From Pseudomonas khorasanensis (GTDB lineage Bacteria > Pseudomonadota > Gammaproteobacteria > Pseudomonadales > Pseudomonadaceae), in assembly GCF_014268505.2 (NCBI RefSeq), contig NZ_JABWQP020000005.1, forward strand, positions 124,001-188,000: 64,000 nucleotides of DNA, written 5' to 3'. A program made the position numbers and the translations under genes. The notes under the pieces are model-generated. The model was not told the origin of the DNA. It saw only the letters and a list, made by a program, of their open reading frames with translations, and did no database searches. Numbering within the stretch: position 1 is the stretch's first letter; each line of letters starts with the position of its first letter. Of this stretch, positions 54,741 to 63,902 are shown one piece after another.

Positions 54741-55388
54741 TCAGTCGATTCCGCCCGTAAGGGTCGTCTGCTCAGCATAGTCGAGGTGTTTGACGAGCTG
54801 CGCGCGCAGCCGGGCACTTACCTCGGCAAATTCAATCGATCCTGCGTAATCGCTCAGCTGGGTCATCGCCAGCCCGGCGTAGCCGCAGGGATTAATCCGT
54901 CGAAACGGTTCCAGGTCCATATCCACGTTCAGGGCCAGGCCATGAAAGGAACAACCGTGGCGAATGCGCAAACCCAGAGAAGCGATTTTTGCCCCTTCGA
55001 CGTAAACGCCGGGGGCGTCTGGCTTGGCTGCGGCGGTCACGCCGTAGCTGGCCAGCAGTTCAATCAGGCAGGCTTCCATGCGACTGACCAGATCACGCAC
55101 GCCGAAACCCAGCTTGCGCACATCCAGTAACAGGTACGCCACCAGTTGCCCGGGGCCATGATAAGTCACTTGCCCGCCGCGATCGACCTGCACCACCGGA
55201 ATCTCCCCCGGCAATAACAGGTGCTCGGCCTTGCCAGCCTGGCCCTGAGTAAACACCGGTGGGTGCTCCACAAGCCAGATTTCGTCGGCGGCATCGCTGC
55301 CGCGTTCGTTGGTAAAGCGCTGCATGGCATGCCAGACCGGCTCGTAAGCCATCTGGCCAAGCTCGCGAAAGCCCAGCGTGCCGGGCAT
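54741..55388 (-). CDS. lipB: Octanoyl-ACP:protein octanoyltransferase
   Basis: Transfers octanoate from ACP to lipoyl domains. The 215-residue protein has [20 protein letters not shown], the catalytic Lys in [13 protein letters not shown] and Cys in [18 protein letters not shown] at 55388 overlaps the ybeD stop by one base (TGATG); a GTG codon directly before it is an alternative. It works with lipA, which follows. Confidence 0.94.
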   Translation of the reverse strand: MPGTLGFRELGQMAYEPVWHAMQRFTNERGSDAADEIWLVEHPPVFTQGQAGKAEHLLLPGEIPVVQVDRGGQVTYHGPGQLVAYLLLDVRKLGFGVRDLVSRMEACLIELLASYGVTAAAKPDAPGVYVEGAKIASLGLRIRHGCSFHGLALNVDMDLEPFRRINPCGYAGLAMTQLSDYAGSIEFAEVSARLRAQLVKHLDYAEQTTLTGGID

Positions 55389-55663
55389 CACAACACCATG
55401 TGCACGAAGCCGGTCGCCCGCAGTTCGCTGTTGATGTTGTACAGCTGATCCTGATCGGTGGCGACGATGTGCAACTGAATGGTGGTGTATTTGCCGGTGC
55501 TGCTTTGACGTTCGTCGATGCGTTCGTCGTTGATGGTCGCGTGTTTCTTGACGATCTCAATGATCAGGTCTTTGCGGCCGACGCCCGTATCGCTGATCAC
55601 CTTGATCGGATAATCAGTTTGAGGAAATTCGATCTTTGGCGCCTGTACTTCGGTATCGGTCAT
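55388..55663 (-). CDS. ybeD: DUF493 family protein YbeD
   Basis: A 91-residue conserved protein of unknown function with an ACT-like fold. The core is [32 protein letters not shown] followed by [38 protein letters not shown]. It is translationally coupled to lipB through TGATG, as in many gammaproteobacteria. A 34-bp hairpin lies between it and dacC. Confidence 0.9.
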   Translation of the reverse strand: MTDTEVQAPKIEFPQTDYPIKVISDTGVGRKDLIIEIVKKHATINDERIDERQSSTGKYTTIQLHIVATDQDQLYNINSELRATGFVHMVL

Positions 55664-55695
55664 GGCGTAACGGCCTCTTAAGCCGTGGTAACGCA

Positions 55696-55729
55696 CATGG
55701 CCCCGCACCGGATCGGGGCGGGGCCATGC
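55696..55729 (-). terminator. Hairpin between dacC and ybeD
   Basis: CATGGCCCCGC pairs perfectly with GCGGGGCCATG (11 bp) around a 12-nt loop. No T run follows in either direction, so it may slow or stabilise mRNA rather than terminate. Confidence 0.4.
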
Positions 55730-55743
55730 AGGTCAACACTAAA

Positions 55744-56901
55744 TCAGTTGAACAAGCCGTAGAAGAATAGACGGATGCTATCCCACATGCGGCGGAAGAT
55801 ACCACCCTCCTCGACGCCATCCAGAGCGATCAGGTCAGCGCTATGCACCACCTTGTCTTCCAGTTTGACTTCGACTTTACCGATCACGTCGCCCTTGGCG
55901 ATTGGCGCAACCAGTTGCGGGTTCATGGTCATGCTGGCAGCGAGCTTTTTCAGCTGGCCTTTTGGCAGGGTCATGGTCAGGTCTTGCGCCAGGCCGGCCT
56001 TGACCTGGTTGGTGGTGCCTTTCCACACCGGGGCTTGCGCCAGTTCGGTGCCCTTCTGGTAGAAGGTCTGGGTTTCGAAGAAACGGAAACCGTAGGTCAG
56101 CAGCTTCTGGGTTTCAGCGGCACGGGCCACTTCGCTGTTGGTGCCGAATACGACGGCGATGAGGCGCTGGCCGTCGCGTACCGCCGAGGACACCATGCAG
56201 TAGCCTGCTTCTTCGGTATGGCCGGTTTTCAGACCGTCAACGGTCTTGTCGCGCCACAGCAGCAGGTTGCGGTTAGGCTGCTTGATGCCGTTCCAGAAGA
56301 ACTCTTTCTGCGAGTAGATCGCGTAGTGAGCCGGGTCTTCGTGGATGATCGCGCGGGCCAGGGTCGCCATGTCGTGCGCTGACGAATAGTGCTCAGGGTT
56401 TGGCAGACCGGTCGGGTTCATGAAGTGGGTGTTGGTCATGCCCAGTTCGGTGACGGTCTTGTTCATCAGGTCGGCGAACGCGTCTTCGCTGCCGGCGATG
56501 TGCTCGGCCAGGGCGACGCTGGCGTCGTTGCCGGACTGAATGATGATGCCGTGCAACAGGTCACTGACGGTAACCTGCGAGCCGACCTTGATGAACATCC
56601 GTGAACCGCCGGTGCGCCAGGCGTTTTCGCTGACAGTCACCGGGTCGTTTTCACCGATCTGGCCGCGACGGATTTCCAGGGTCGCGATGTAGGCGGTCAT
56701 CAGCTTGGTCAGGCTGGCCGGTGGCAGACGCTGATCGCCGTTGTTCTCGACCAGCACATTGCCGCTGCTGGCGTCCATAAGAACATAGGCCTTGGCGGCC
56801 AGTTGTGGTGGCGACGGCATCATCTCGGCCGCGAAAGCGGCTGGCGAGAGGAGCAGCGGGACTAGCAGACACAGGCGTTTGGCAAAGGTGGTGATGTTCA
56901 T
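55744..56901 (-). CDS. dacC: D-alanyl-D-alanine carboxypeptidase (PBP5/6 type)
   Basis: Trims pentapeptides in the periplasm. The 385-residue protein has a signal peptide (LCLLVPLLLSPAAFA) and Ser63-x-x-Lys66 (ASLTKL), SGN at 123-125 and KTG at 225-227. The C-terminal beta domain follows, then an amphipathic anchor (IFRRMWDSIRLFFYGLFN) for membrane binding. All catalytic motifs are present. It lies downstream of rlpA in the elongation/septal cluster. Confidence 0.94.
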   Translation of the reverse strand: MNITTFAKRLCLLVPLLLSPAAFAAEMMPSPPQLAAKAYVLMDASSGNVLVENNGDQRLPPASLTKLMTAYIATLEIRRGQIGENDPVTVSENAWRTGGSRMFIKVGSQVTVSDLLHGIIIQSGNDASVALAEHIAGSEDAFADLMNKTVTELGMTNTHFMNPTGLPNPEHYSSAHDMATLARAIIHEDPAHYAIYSQKEFFWNGIKQPNRNLLLWRDKTVDGLKTGHTEEAGYCMVSSAVRDGQRLIAVVFGTNSEVARAAETQKLLTYGFRFFETQTFYQKGTELAQAPVWKGTTNQVKAGLAQDLTMTLPKGQLKKLAASMTMNPQLVAPIAKGDVIGKVEVKLEDKVVHSADLIALDGVEEGGIFRRMWDSIRLFFYGLFN

Positions 56902-57088
56902 CCGTCTCTCGAAATCGCTAATGGAAACTTGCCCGAAGGCAAAACTTATTCAGACAGCCTTCTAACGGGCCATCGCGTGTTCAGTTGCTCACTCCAGTCA
57001 CCCTTGCCGGGCTTTTGTTCTTCGACGAGCCAACAACCTGGTTCACCCCCCTGATACCGCAAGTGAACCGTCAATCAAGGTCTACCTG

Positions 57089-58099
57089 TTACTCGGTGAC
57101 CACGCTGGGCGAACCCAGGTTGGCCAGACGTACGCTGTTCTGCACCTGGGCGATTTCACCCGGCGAGCCGATCGGCCCCAGGCGTACCCGGTGCAGGGTC
57201 TGCTGATTGCGCACGATCGAGCTGATGAACACCGGAGCGCTCACCATCCCGCTGAGCTTGGACCTCAGCAGTTCGGCAGCGTCCGGGTTGGCGAACGCGC
57301 CCACCTGCAGATACTGGCCAGACGCTGGTGCAGAAGCGTTTTTTTTTGCGTCGATCTGCACGGGCACGACGGCCGCGGCATGTTGCTGCGGCGGTGGCGT
57401 CCATTGCTCGACGGTACCGGCCGAGGCCGTGATCACCGGAGCGCTATTTTGCGCCACTTTCGGCTCGTTGAGCATCAGCGGCGCCGGACGCCCCTTGGCC
57501 GCCCACCATTGCTGCGGATCGATGCCTTCGACCTTGACCCGCGCGGTGCCGGTTTCGGCATAACCGAGTTTTTTCGCGGCGGCGTAGGACAAGTCGATGA
57601 TGCGATCGGAGTAGAACGGCCCACGATCGTTGACCCGCAGGATCACGGTCTTGTTGTTGTCCAGGTTGGTCACCCGAACGTAACTTGGCAGTGGCAAGGT
57701 CTTGTGGGCGGCGCTCATGCCGTAGAGGTCATACACCTCGCCGTTGGCGGTGTTCTGGCCATGAAATTTGGTGCCGTACCAGGACGCCGTGCCCGATGCC
57801 ACGTAGGTTTTGGATTCCTGCAGCGGGAAGTAAGTCTTGCCCAGCACGGTATACGGATTGGCTTTGTACGGGCCGGTGTGCAGGGTCGGCGTCGCATCGG
57901 GGATACGCGAGACGTCGACGTCCCACCACGGCGCGCCGTCTTTGTGTGCGCGATTGATGTCCAGACCCGGTTGGGCGCGGACAGCGGTGGACGGCGTTTT
58001 CTGCGTCGGGGTGCGGCTGGTCGTACAACTGGCGACCAGGACCGCCAACGTAGCGAAAGCCACCAGCTTCAGGGGTTTATGGTTAGGCAATGCCTGCAT
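57089..58099 (-). CDS. rlpA: Septal ring lytic transglycosylase RlpA
   Basis: An outer-membrane lipoprotein that cleaves denuded glycans at septa and helps cell separation. The 336-residue protein has a lipobox ending in LVASC. The double-psi beta barrel follows (GTASWYGTKFHGQNTANGEVYDLYGMSAAHKTLPLPSYVRVTNLDNNKTVILRVNDRGPF region), with its acidic catalytic position. The SPOR domain, near residues 260-336, is QYLQVGAFANPDAAELLRSKL. It overlaps mltB's stop by one base (TAATG). Confidence 0.93.
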   Translation of the reverse strand: MQALPNHKPLKLVAFATLAVLVASCTTSRTPTQKTPSTAVRAQPGLDINRAHKDGAPWWDVDVSRIPDATPTLHTGPYKANPYTVLGKTYFPLQESKTYVASGTASWYGTKFHGQNTANGEVYDLYGMSAAHKTLPLPSYVRVTNLDNNKTVILRVNDRGPFYSDRIIDLSYAAAKKLGYAETGTARVKVEGIDPQQWWAAKGRPAPLMLNEPKVAQNSAPVITASAGTVEQWTPPPQQHAAAVVPVQIDAKKNASAPASGQYLQVGAFANPDAAELLRSKLSGMVSAPVFISSIVRNQQTLHRVRLGPIGSPGEIAQVQNSVRLANLGSPSVVTE

Positions 58100-59109
58100 T
58101 ACTTGACGCCCCGTGCTTGTACCAGCTGTTCAGACAGTTGATGTACGGCCATGGCGTACATCACGCTGCGGTTATAACGCGTGATCGCGTAGAAATTCTG
58201 CAGGCCCATCCAGTATTCAGGGCCGTTGTCGCCTTCGAGGCGAAATGCCGTAACCGGCATATCATCGCGCAGCGCATCATGACTTGACCAGCCCAGCGCC
58301 CGCAACTCTGCGACCGTCTTCACCGGCTCGATGCCGGTGGTCAGGCCTTCATCGACCTGCTCGCCACGCACATCGGCGCGGCTGACCACCGGCTCACCGG
58401 CGACCCAGCCATGACGCTTGAAATAGCTCGCAACGCTGCCGATCGCATCGTCCGGGTTGTTCCAGATATTGATGTGGCCGTCCCCGTCGAAGTCCACCGC
58501 GTACGCGCGAAAGCTGCTCGGCATGAACTGCGGCAGGCCCATGGCCCCGGCGTACGAGCCTTTGAGCGTCAACGGGTCAACCTGCTCTTCACGCGCCAGC
58601 AGCAGAAACTCACGCAGTTCCTTGCGGAAAAATTCGGCACGGGGAGGATAGTCGAAACCAAGCGTGGATAACGCATCGATCACACGGAAATTGCCGGTAT
58701 TACGTCCGAAAAAGGTCTCAACGCCAATGATCGACACGATGACTTGTGCCGGTACGCCGTATTCCTGCTCGGCACGGGCGAGGGTCGCCTCGTGCTGACG
58801 CCAGAAGTCCACACCACGAGCGATGCGCGCGTCGGTAATGAACATCGGGCGATATTCGTTCCACTGTTTGACCCGCTCGGCGGGCCTTGAGATGGCGTCG
58901 AGGATCGACTGCTTGCGTTGCGCCTCGCGGAACACACCCATCAGTTGTTCACCGGCGAAACCGTAGTCGCGGGTCATTTCACCGACGAATTCGGCCACCT
59001 GCGGCGAGCCTTCATAGTCGCCGGCCAGCGCTTCCTGCACGCTGCCCAGCAGGCCCATCAGGCCAACCAGCGGCGCGCATCGAGTCGCCCAGCCACGCAT
59101 TACTTGCAT
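58099..59109 (-). CDS. mltB: Lytic murein transglycosylase B
   Basis: A 336-residue GH103 lytic transglycosylase. An N-terminal hydrophobic segment is followed by YEGSPQVAEFVGEMTRDYGFAGEQLMGVF. The catalytic Glu lies in SIIGVETFFGRNTGNF, and MGLPQFMPSSFRAYAVDFDGDGHINIW and NFYAITRYNRSVMYAMAVHQL complete the domain. There is no lipobox at this start, and the protein is probably soluble periplasmic or anchored. The start at 59109 has GAAGAG upstream. Position between rodA and rlpA matches P. aeruginosa SltB1. Confidence 0.9.
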   Translation of the reverse strand: MQVMRGWATRCAPLVGLMGLLGSVQEALAGDYEGSPQVAEFVGEMTRDYGFAGEQLMGVFREAQRKQSILDAISRPAERVKQWNEYRPMFITDARIARGVDFWRQHEATLARAEQEYGVPAQVIVSIIGVETFFGRNTGNFRVIDALSTLGFDYPPRAEFFRKELREFLLLAREEQVDPLTLKGSYAGAMGLPQFMPSSFRAYAVDFDGDGHINIWNNPDDAIGSVASYFKRHGWVAGEPVVSRADVRGEQVDEGLTTGIEPVKTVAELRALGWSSHDALRDDMPVTAFRLEGDNGPEYWMGLQNFYAITRYNRSVMYAMAVHQLSEQLVQARGVK

Positions 59110-59126
59110 TGCACTCTTCACCTTAT

Positions 59127-60269
59127 TCAAACCTGTGCGATCCACTTGCGATGGGTATGGATCGACATCAAAACCCCAAACGCTGACAGCAGTGTCACCA
59201 GCGAAGTTCCTCCGTAGCTAATGAACGGCAACGGCACCCCCACGACCGGCAACAGGCCACTGACCATACCGATGTTGACGAAAACGTAAACAAAAAACGT
59301 CATGGTCAGCGCGCCGGCGAGCAATTTGCCGAACAACGTCTGTGCCTGGGCGGTGATCACCAGCCCTCGACCGATCAGCAACAGATAAATCAGCAGCAGC
59401 GCGCAAATACCCACCAGCCCGAACTCTTCGCCCAGCACGGCAATAATGAAGTCGGTGTGACTTTCCGGCAGAAAATCCAGGTGCGACTGGGTGCCGAGCA
59501 GCCAGCCTTTGCCGAAAACGCCTCCGGAACCGATCGCGGCTTTGGACTGAATGATGTTCCAGCCCGTGCCGAGCGGATCGCTTTCCGGGTCGAGGAAGGT
59601 CAGTACGCGCTGCTTCTGATAGTCGTGCATGACGAAAAACCACATCGCCACTGACACTGGCACGGCCGCCGCGAGCACGCTGAGAATCCAGCGCCAGCGC
59701 AAGCCGCCCATGAACAATACGAAAGCGCCACCGGCCAGAATCAGCAATGAGGTGCCCAGATCCGGCTGGCGCACGATCAGAATGAACGGCACGCCAATCA
59801 ACATCAGGCTGATGCCGACGTGCTTGAGTTGCGGCGGCAAGGTGCGCTTGGCCAGGTACCAGGCGATGGTTGCCGGCATCAGGATTTTCATGAATTCCGA
59901 GGGCTGGAAGCGAATCACGCCGGGAATGTTGATCCAGCGTGTGGCGCCCATGGCGTTGTGGCCCATGATGTCCACAACGATCAGCAACACTACGCCAATC
60001 ACATAACCGAGCGGCACCCAACGGGCCATGAAGCGCGGTTCGAACTGGGCGATGACGATCATCGCCACCAGGCCGATGCCGAAAGACGTGGCCTGTTTGC
60101 CCAGCAGATCCCAACTTTTACCGCTCGCCGAATACAGCACGAACAGGCTGCCGGCGGCGAGGATCAGCAGAAGGATCAACAGCGGACCGTCGATATGCAG
60201 TCTTTGCAGCAACGTCGCGCGGCGACGCATCACATCCTCGCTGGAGAGCATGCGATCGAAGTTATTCAT
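59127..60269 (-). CDS. rodA: Peptidoglycan glycosyltransferase RodA
   Basis: SEDS-family polymerase that works with PBP2 in lateral wall growth. The 380-residue protein has ten hydrophobic segments. The conserved blocks are LGYVIGVVLLIVVDIMGHNAMGATRWI, FQPSEFMKILMPATIAWYL, RQPDLGTSLLILAGG, ESHTDFIIAVLGEEFGLVG and GVPLPFISYGGTSLVTLLSAFGVLMSI. The ATG at 60269 lies 8 bp inside the mrdA 3' end. A GTG directly before it is an alternative start. Confidence 0.94.
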   Translation of the reverse strand: MNNFDRMLSSEDVMRRRATLLQRLHIDGPLLILLLILAAGSLFVLYSASGKSWDLLGKQATSFGIGLVAMIVIAQFEPRFMARWVPLGYVIGVVLLIVVDIMGHNAMGATRWINIPGVIRFQPSEFMKILMPATIAWYLAKRTLPPQLKHVGISLMLIGVPFILIVRQPDLGTSLLILAGGAFVLFMGGLRWRWILSVLAAAVPVSVAMWFFVMHDYQKQRVLTFLDPESDPLGTGWNIIQSKAAIGSGGVFGKGWLLGTQSHLDFLPESHTDFIIAVLGEEFGLVGICALLLIYLLLIGRGLVITAQAQTLFGKLLAGALTMTFFVYVFVNIGMVSGLLPVVGVPLPFISYGGTSLVTLLSAFGVLMSIHTHRKWIAQV

Positions 60270-62157
60270 CACGGGCCGAGGCCTCCGCAGTGATTGGGCT
60301 GGCGTATTCGGCTTTCAAATGACCGTCCTTGTCGAGCAGCCAGGCGTCCATGATCTGACGCACCACGGGCGCGGCAACACCGGAACCGGACTCACCGTTC
60401 TCGACCATCACAGACACGACAATTTTTGGGTCATCGGCCGGGGCGAAGCCGACAAACAAGGCGTGGTCGCGGTGGCGTTCCTGCACTTTGGAGCGATCGT
60501 ATTTTTCGCCCTGCTTGATCGCCACCACCTGCGCGGTACCGGATTTGCCGGCGATGCGGTATTGCGCGCCGATCGCCGCTTTGCGCGCGGTACCGCGCGC
60601 ACCGTGCATCACCTGCTGCATGCCGTGGTTGACCTTGTTCCAGTCAGACGGATCGCGCAGCACGATGTTCGGCATCGGGTTTTCATCCACCGGCTTCACC
60701 CCGTCGAGGGACTTGGCCAGGTGCGGACGATTCCAGATGCCTTTGTTGGCCACCAGCGCAGTGGCCTGGGCCAGCTGCAACGGCGTCGATTGCATGTAGC
60801 CCTGGCCGATCCCCAGAATCAGGGTTTCGCCGGGGAACCACGCCTGCTTGCGGGTCGCGCGCTTCCATTCGCGAGATGGCATCAGGCCGGGAGATTCTTC
60901 GAACATGTCCAGCGAGACCTTTTGGCCAATGCCGAACTTGTTCATGTAGATCGACAGCCGATCAATGCCGAGCTTGTGCGCCAGGTCATAGAAGTAAGTG
61001 TCGTTGGAACGCATGATCGCCGTGTCGAGGTCGACGAAGCCGTCGCCGGTACGGTTCCAGTTGCGGTATTTGTGATCGTAGTTGGGCAGCATGTAGTAAC
61101 CCGGATCGAAGACCCGGCTCGATGCCGTGACCACGCCCGCATCCAGACCGGCAATCGCCACCGCCGGTTTGATCGTCGAGCCCGGCGGGTACAGACCGCG
61201 CAACACCCGGTTGAACAGCGGCCGGTCGATCGAGTCGCGCAACTCGGCATAGGCCTTGAAGCTGATGCCGGTGACGAACAGGTTCGGGTCGAAACTTGGC
61301 TGACTGACCATCGCGAGCACTTCGCCAGTCTTCGGGTCCAGCGCGACCACCGCGCCACGTCGCCCGCCGAGTGCGGCCTCGGCCGCTTCCTGCAACTTGA
61401 TGTCCAGGCTCAGCACGATGTCCTTGCCGGGAATCGGATCGGTACGTTTGAGCACGCGCAAGACACGGCCACGAGCGTTGGTCTCGACTTCTTCGTAACC
61501 GACCTGCCCGTGCAATTCCGGTTCGTAGAAGCGCTCGATGCCGGTTTTGCCGATGTGGTGAGTGCCGCTGTAGTTGACCGGATCGAGCGACTTCAGCTCT
61601 TTCTCGTTGATCCGTCCCATGTAGCCCACCGAATGCGCAAAATGCGCACCTTGCGGGTAGTGGCGAACCAGCTGCGCGACCACTTCCACGCCGGGCAGGC
61701 GGAACTGGTTAACCGCGATCCGGGCGATCTGCTCTTCGGTCAGCTCGAACAGAATCGGCACCGGCTCGAACGGCCGGCGCCCCTGACGCATGCGTTTCTC
61801 GAAGATCACCCGGTCCTCGGGCGTCAGTTCCAGTACTTCGACAATAACGTCCAGCACTTGCTGCCAGTCGCCTGACCGCTCGCGGGTCATGCTCAGACTG
61901 AAACTGGGCCGGTTGTCCGCCACTACCACGCCATTGCGGTCAAAAATCAACCCGCGAGTGGGCGGAATCGGCTGAACATGGACGCGGTTGTTTTCCGACA
62001 GGGTTGAGTGGTACTCGTACTGAATCACCTGCAAGTAATACAGGCGCGCGATCAGCACACCGATCAGCATCACGATCACAATCGCACCGAACACGACGCG
62101 GCTGCGCACCAGACGGGCGTCCTTTTCGTGGTCCTTGATGCGGATCGGCTGAGACAT
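60262..62157 (-). CDS. mrdA: Penicillin-binding protein 2 (peptidoglycan transpeptidase)
   Basis: Cross-links the side wall together with RodA. The 631-residue protein has a single N-terminal anchor (VVFGAIVIVMLIGVLIARLYYL), the dimerisation domain, and a transpeptidase with Ser327-x-x-Lys330 (PPGSTIKPA), SND at 384-386 and KSGTAQV. All are intact. The start at 62157 gives MSQPIRIKDHEKDARLV. It overlaps rodA, and follows rlmH by 10 bp. Confidence 0.95.
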   Translation of the reverse strand: MSQPIRIKDHEKDARLVRSRVVFGAIVIVMLIGVLIARLYYLQVIQYEYHSTLSENNRVHVQPIPPTRGLIFDRNGVVVADNRPSFSLSMTRERSGDWQQVLDVIVEVLELTPEDRVIFEKRMRQGRRPFEPVPILFELTEEQIARIAVNQFRLPGVEVVAQLVRHYPQGAHFAHSVGYMGRINEKELKSLDPVNYSGTHHIGKTGIERFYEPELHGQVGYEEVETNARGRVLRVLKRTDPIPGKDIVLSLDIKLQEAAEAALGGRRGAVVALDPKTGEVLAMVSQPSFDPNLFVTGISFKAYAELRDSIDRPLFNRVLRGLYPPGSTIKPAVAIAGLDAGVVTASSRVFDPGYYMLPNYDHKYRNWNRTGDGFVDLDTAIMRSNDTYFYDLAHKLGIDRLSIYMNKFGIGQKVSLDMFEESPGLMPSREWKRATRKQAWFPGETLILGIGQGYMQSTPLQLAQATALVANKGIWNRPHLAKSLDGVKPVDENPMPNIVLRDPSDWNKVNHGMQQVMHGARGTARKAAIGAQYRIAGKSGTAQVVAIKQGEKYDRSKVQERHRDHALFVGFAPADDPKIVVSVMVENGESGSGVAAPVVRQIMDAWLLDKDGHLKAEYASPITAEASARDE

Positions 62158-62167
62158 GAGGGCTGGA

Positions 62168-62635
62168 TTACTTGTGGTAAGGGTGACCGGACAATACAGT
62201 CCAGGCACGATACAACTGTTCGCCGATCAGGATCCGCACCAGCGGGTGCGGCAATGTCAGCGGCGACAATGACCAGCGCTGATCGGCGCGGGCACAGACT
62301 TCGGGTGCCAGCCCTTCCGGGCCACCCACCATGAAATTGACCGTGCGCGAATCCAGCCGCCAGCGGTCGAGCTCGACCGCCAGTTGCTCGGTGCTCCAGG
62401 GCTTGCCGTGAACTTCCAGCGTGACGACCCGCTCGTTCTGCCCGACCTTGGCCAGCATGGCTTCGCCTTCCTGGCGGATGAAACGGGCCACGTCGGCATT
62501 CTTGCCACGGGTATTGAGCGGAATTTCCACCAGTTCCAGCGCCAGCTCGGACGGAAGACGCTTGGCATACTCATGCCAGCCTTCTTCCACCCATTTGGGC
62601 ATGCGTGAACCGACGGCGATCAGGCGCAGTCGCAC
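62168..62635 (-). CDS. rlmH: 23S rRNA (pseudouridine1915-N3)-methyltransferase
   Basis: A SPOUT methyltransferase that modifies pseudouridine 1915 in helix 69 of 23S rRNA. The 155-residue protein opens with [28 protein letters not shown] and has [54 protein letters not shown], the SAM-binding trefoil knot. GTG at 62635 was chosen because AAGGGA lies just upstream. It is part of the rsfS-rlmH-mrdA-rodA order seen in other Pseudomonas. Confidence 0.94.
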   Translation of the reverse strand: MRLRLIAVGSRMPKWVEEGWHEYAKRLPSELALELVEIPLNTRGKNADVARFIRQEGEAMLAKVGQNERVVTLEVHGKPWSTEQLAVELDRWRLDSRTVNFMVGGPEGLAPEVCARADQRWSLSPLTLPHPLVRILIGEQLYRAWTVLSGHPYHK

Positions 62636-62644
62636 AGCAATCCC

Positions 62645-63139
62645 TTAGAACTGGTCTTTGTTGAGCTTGGTGAAATGCTCGTGGGTGTTTTCCGGACTGT
62701 GGTGCTTGGCATCGGCCGCACGGCTTTGCTCGGCGCCGGCCCACAGGCGTTCCAGGTCATAGAACTGACGCGCCGAGGCGGTCATCATGTGCACGATCAC
62801 CAGGTCCAGGTCGAGCAGCACCCAGTCGCTGTCGCCCTTGCCTTCTTCGCCCAGCGGCTTGGCGCCCTGCTTTTTCACTTCCTCGCGGACCTTGTCCAGC
62901 ATCGCGTTGATCTGGCGATTGGAGGTACCGGTGGCGATGATCATGTAGTCGGTGATGCTCTGCTTCTCGCGAACATCGATGATCTGGATGTCCTGGGCTT
63001 TCACGTCTTCCAGCGCGGCGACGGCAATCTTGACCAGTTCATCGCCCTTGAGCGGTTCGTTGGTGTTGACCGCTTCAGGCAGTGGCGCGCTCTTGAACGT
63101 GCCTTTGCGCTTTACTTTCGGTAGATCTTTGTCAGTCAT
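62645..63139 (-). CDS. rsfS: Ribosome silencing factor RsfS
   Basis: Binds L14 on the 50S subunit and blocks subunit joining in starvation. The 164-residue protein is longer than the roughly 105-120 residues common for the family. The core begins near residue 30 (ELVKIAVAALEDVKAQDIQIIDVREKQSITDYMIIATGTSNRQINAM) and ends around VHMMTASARQFYDLERLWAGAEQ. It is preceded by a basic N-terminal stretch and followed by an extra tail (SRAADAKHHSPENTHEHFTKLNK). The start at 63139 is the first ATG; no internal ATG is closer to the core. Confidence 0.92.
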   Translation of the reverse strand: MTDKDLPKVKRKGTFKSAPLPEAVNTNEPLKGDELVKIAVAALEDVKAQDIQIIDVREKQSITDYMIIATGTSNRQINAMLDKVREEVKKQGAKPLGEEGKGDSDWVLLDLDLVIVHMMTASARQFYDLERLWAGAEQSRAADAKHHSPENTHEHFTKLNKDQF

Positions 63140-63211
63140 ATAAAACTCGTTTTGCTCATGTATTCGGCGGCTTGGGGACACGGTGATTCGTATCAGTTAA
63201 GCACGCCTTGT

Positions 63212-63901
63212 TCAGTTCGACGCACGGTACAGACCGTGCGCATCGATGTAGGCCAGGACCGCGTCGGGCACCAGGAAACGTACCGACTTACCGCTGGCCA
63301 GCAGTTGACGGATCTGGGTGGCGGATACCGCGAGCGGTGTCTGCCAGACGAATGCAATCTGTCCGCTCGGCCCTTTCAGGGCCAGCGGGTCGCTCACCGA
63401 ACGCGCTGCCAGCAGGTTGCGCAAGGCATCCGGCGGTTCGCTGTCGGCGTCCGGGCGCTGTAGCACCAGGATGTGGCAATGCTGGAGCAACTCTTCCCAG
63501 CGGTGCCAAGTGGGCAGGCCGCAAAATGCGTCCCAGCCCAAAAGCAGAAAAACCTGGGTCTCGGCGGCCATTTCGGCGCGCATCGACTCCAGGGTATCGA
63601 TGGTCCAGGACGGTTTGTCCCGCTGCAATTCGCGGGCGTCCACCACCAGCGGCGGCAATCCTGTTACCGCACACTCGACCATCGCCAGCCGATCCTGCGC
63701 CGACACTTGCGGCGTATCGCGGTGCGGCGGCCGGGCGCTGGGCATCATGCGCAACTCGTCGAGCGCCAGCGCCTCGGCAACTTCCAGCCCGCCACGCAAA
63801 TGGCCGATATGCACCGGGTCGAAGGTGCCGCCCAGAACGCCAATGCGTTGCGGACGCGACTCGCTGCCGGTGTGCGGCGCTGCCAGGTCGAGGTCGGTCA
63901 A
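63212..63901 (-). CDS. nadD: Nicotinate-nucleotide adenylyltransferase
   Basis: Adenylates nicotinate mononucleotide in NAD synthesis. The 229-residue protein has [26 protein letters not shown] with the HxGH motif, [45 protein letters not shown] and [31 protein letters not shown] at 63901, one base after the proA stop, is the preferred start. An ATG at 63934 inside proA would add eleven residues. It is coupled to proA. Confidence 0.92.
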   Translation of the reverse strand: MTDLDLAAPHTGSESRPQRIGVLGGTFDPVHIGHLRGGLEVAEALALDELRMMPSARPPHRDTPQVSAQDRLAMVECAVTGLPPLVVDARELQRDKPSWTIDTLESMRAEMAAETQVFLLLGWDAFCGLPTWHRWEELLQHCHILVLQRPDADSEPPDALRNLLAARSVSDPLALKGPSGQIAFVWQTPLAVSATQIRQLLASGKSVRFLVPDAVLAYIDAHGLYRASN

Positions 63902-63902
63902 G

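Noticed and set aside
60028..61875. Open frame of 615 codons on the plus strand antisense to mrdA and part of rodA
   Set aside because: PBP2 motifs on the minus strand are complete. The plus-strand product has no domain and no ribosome-binding site.
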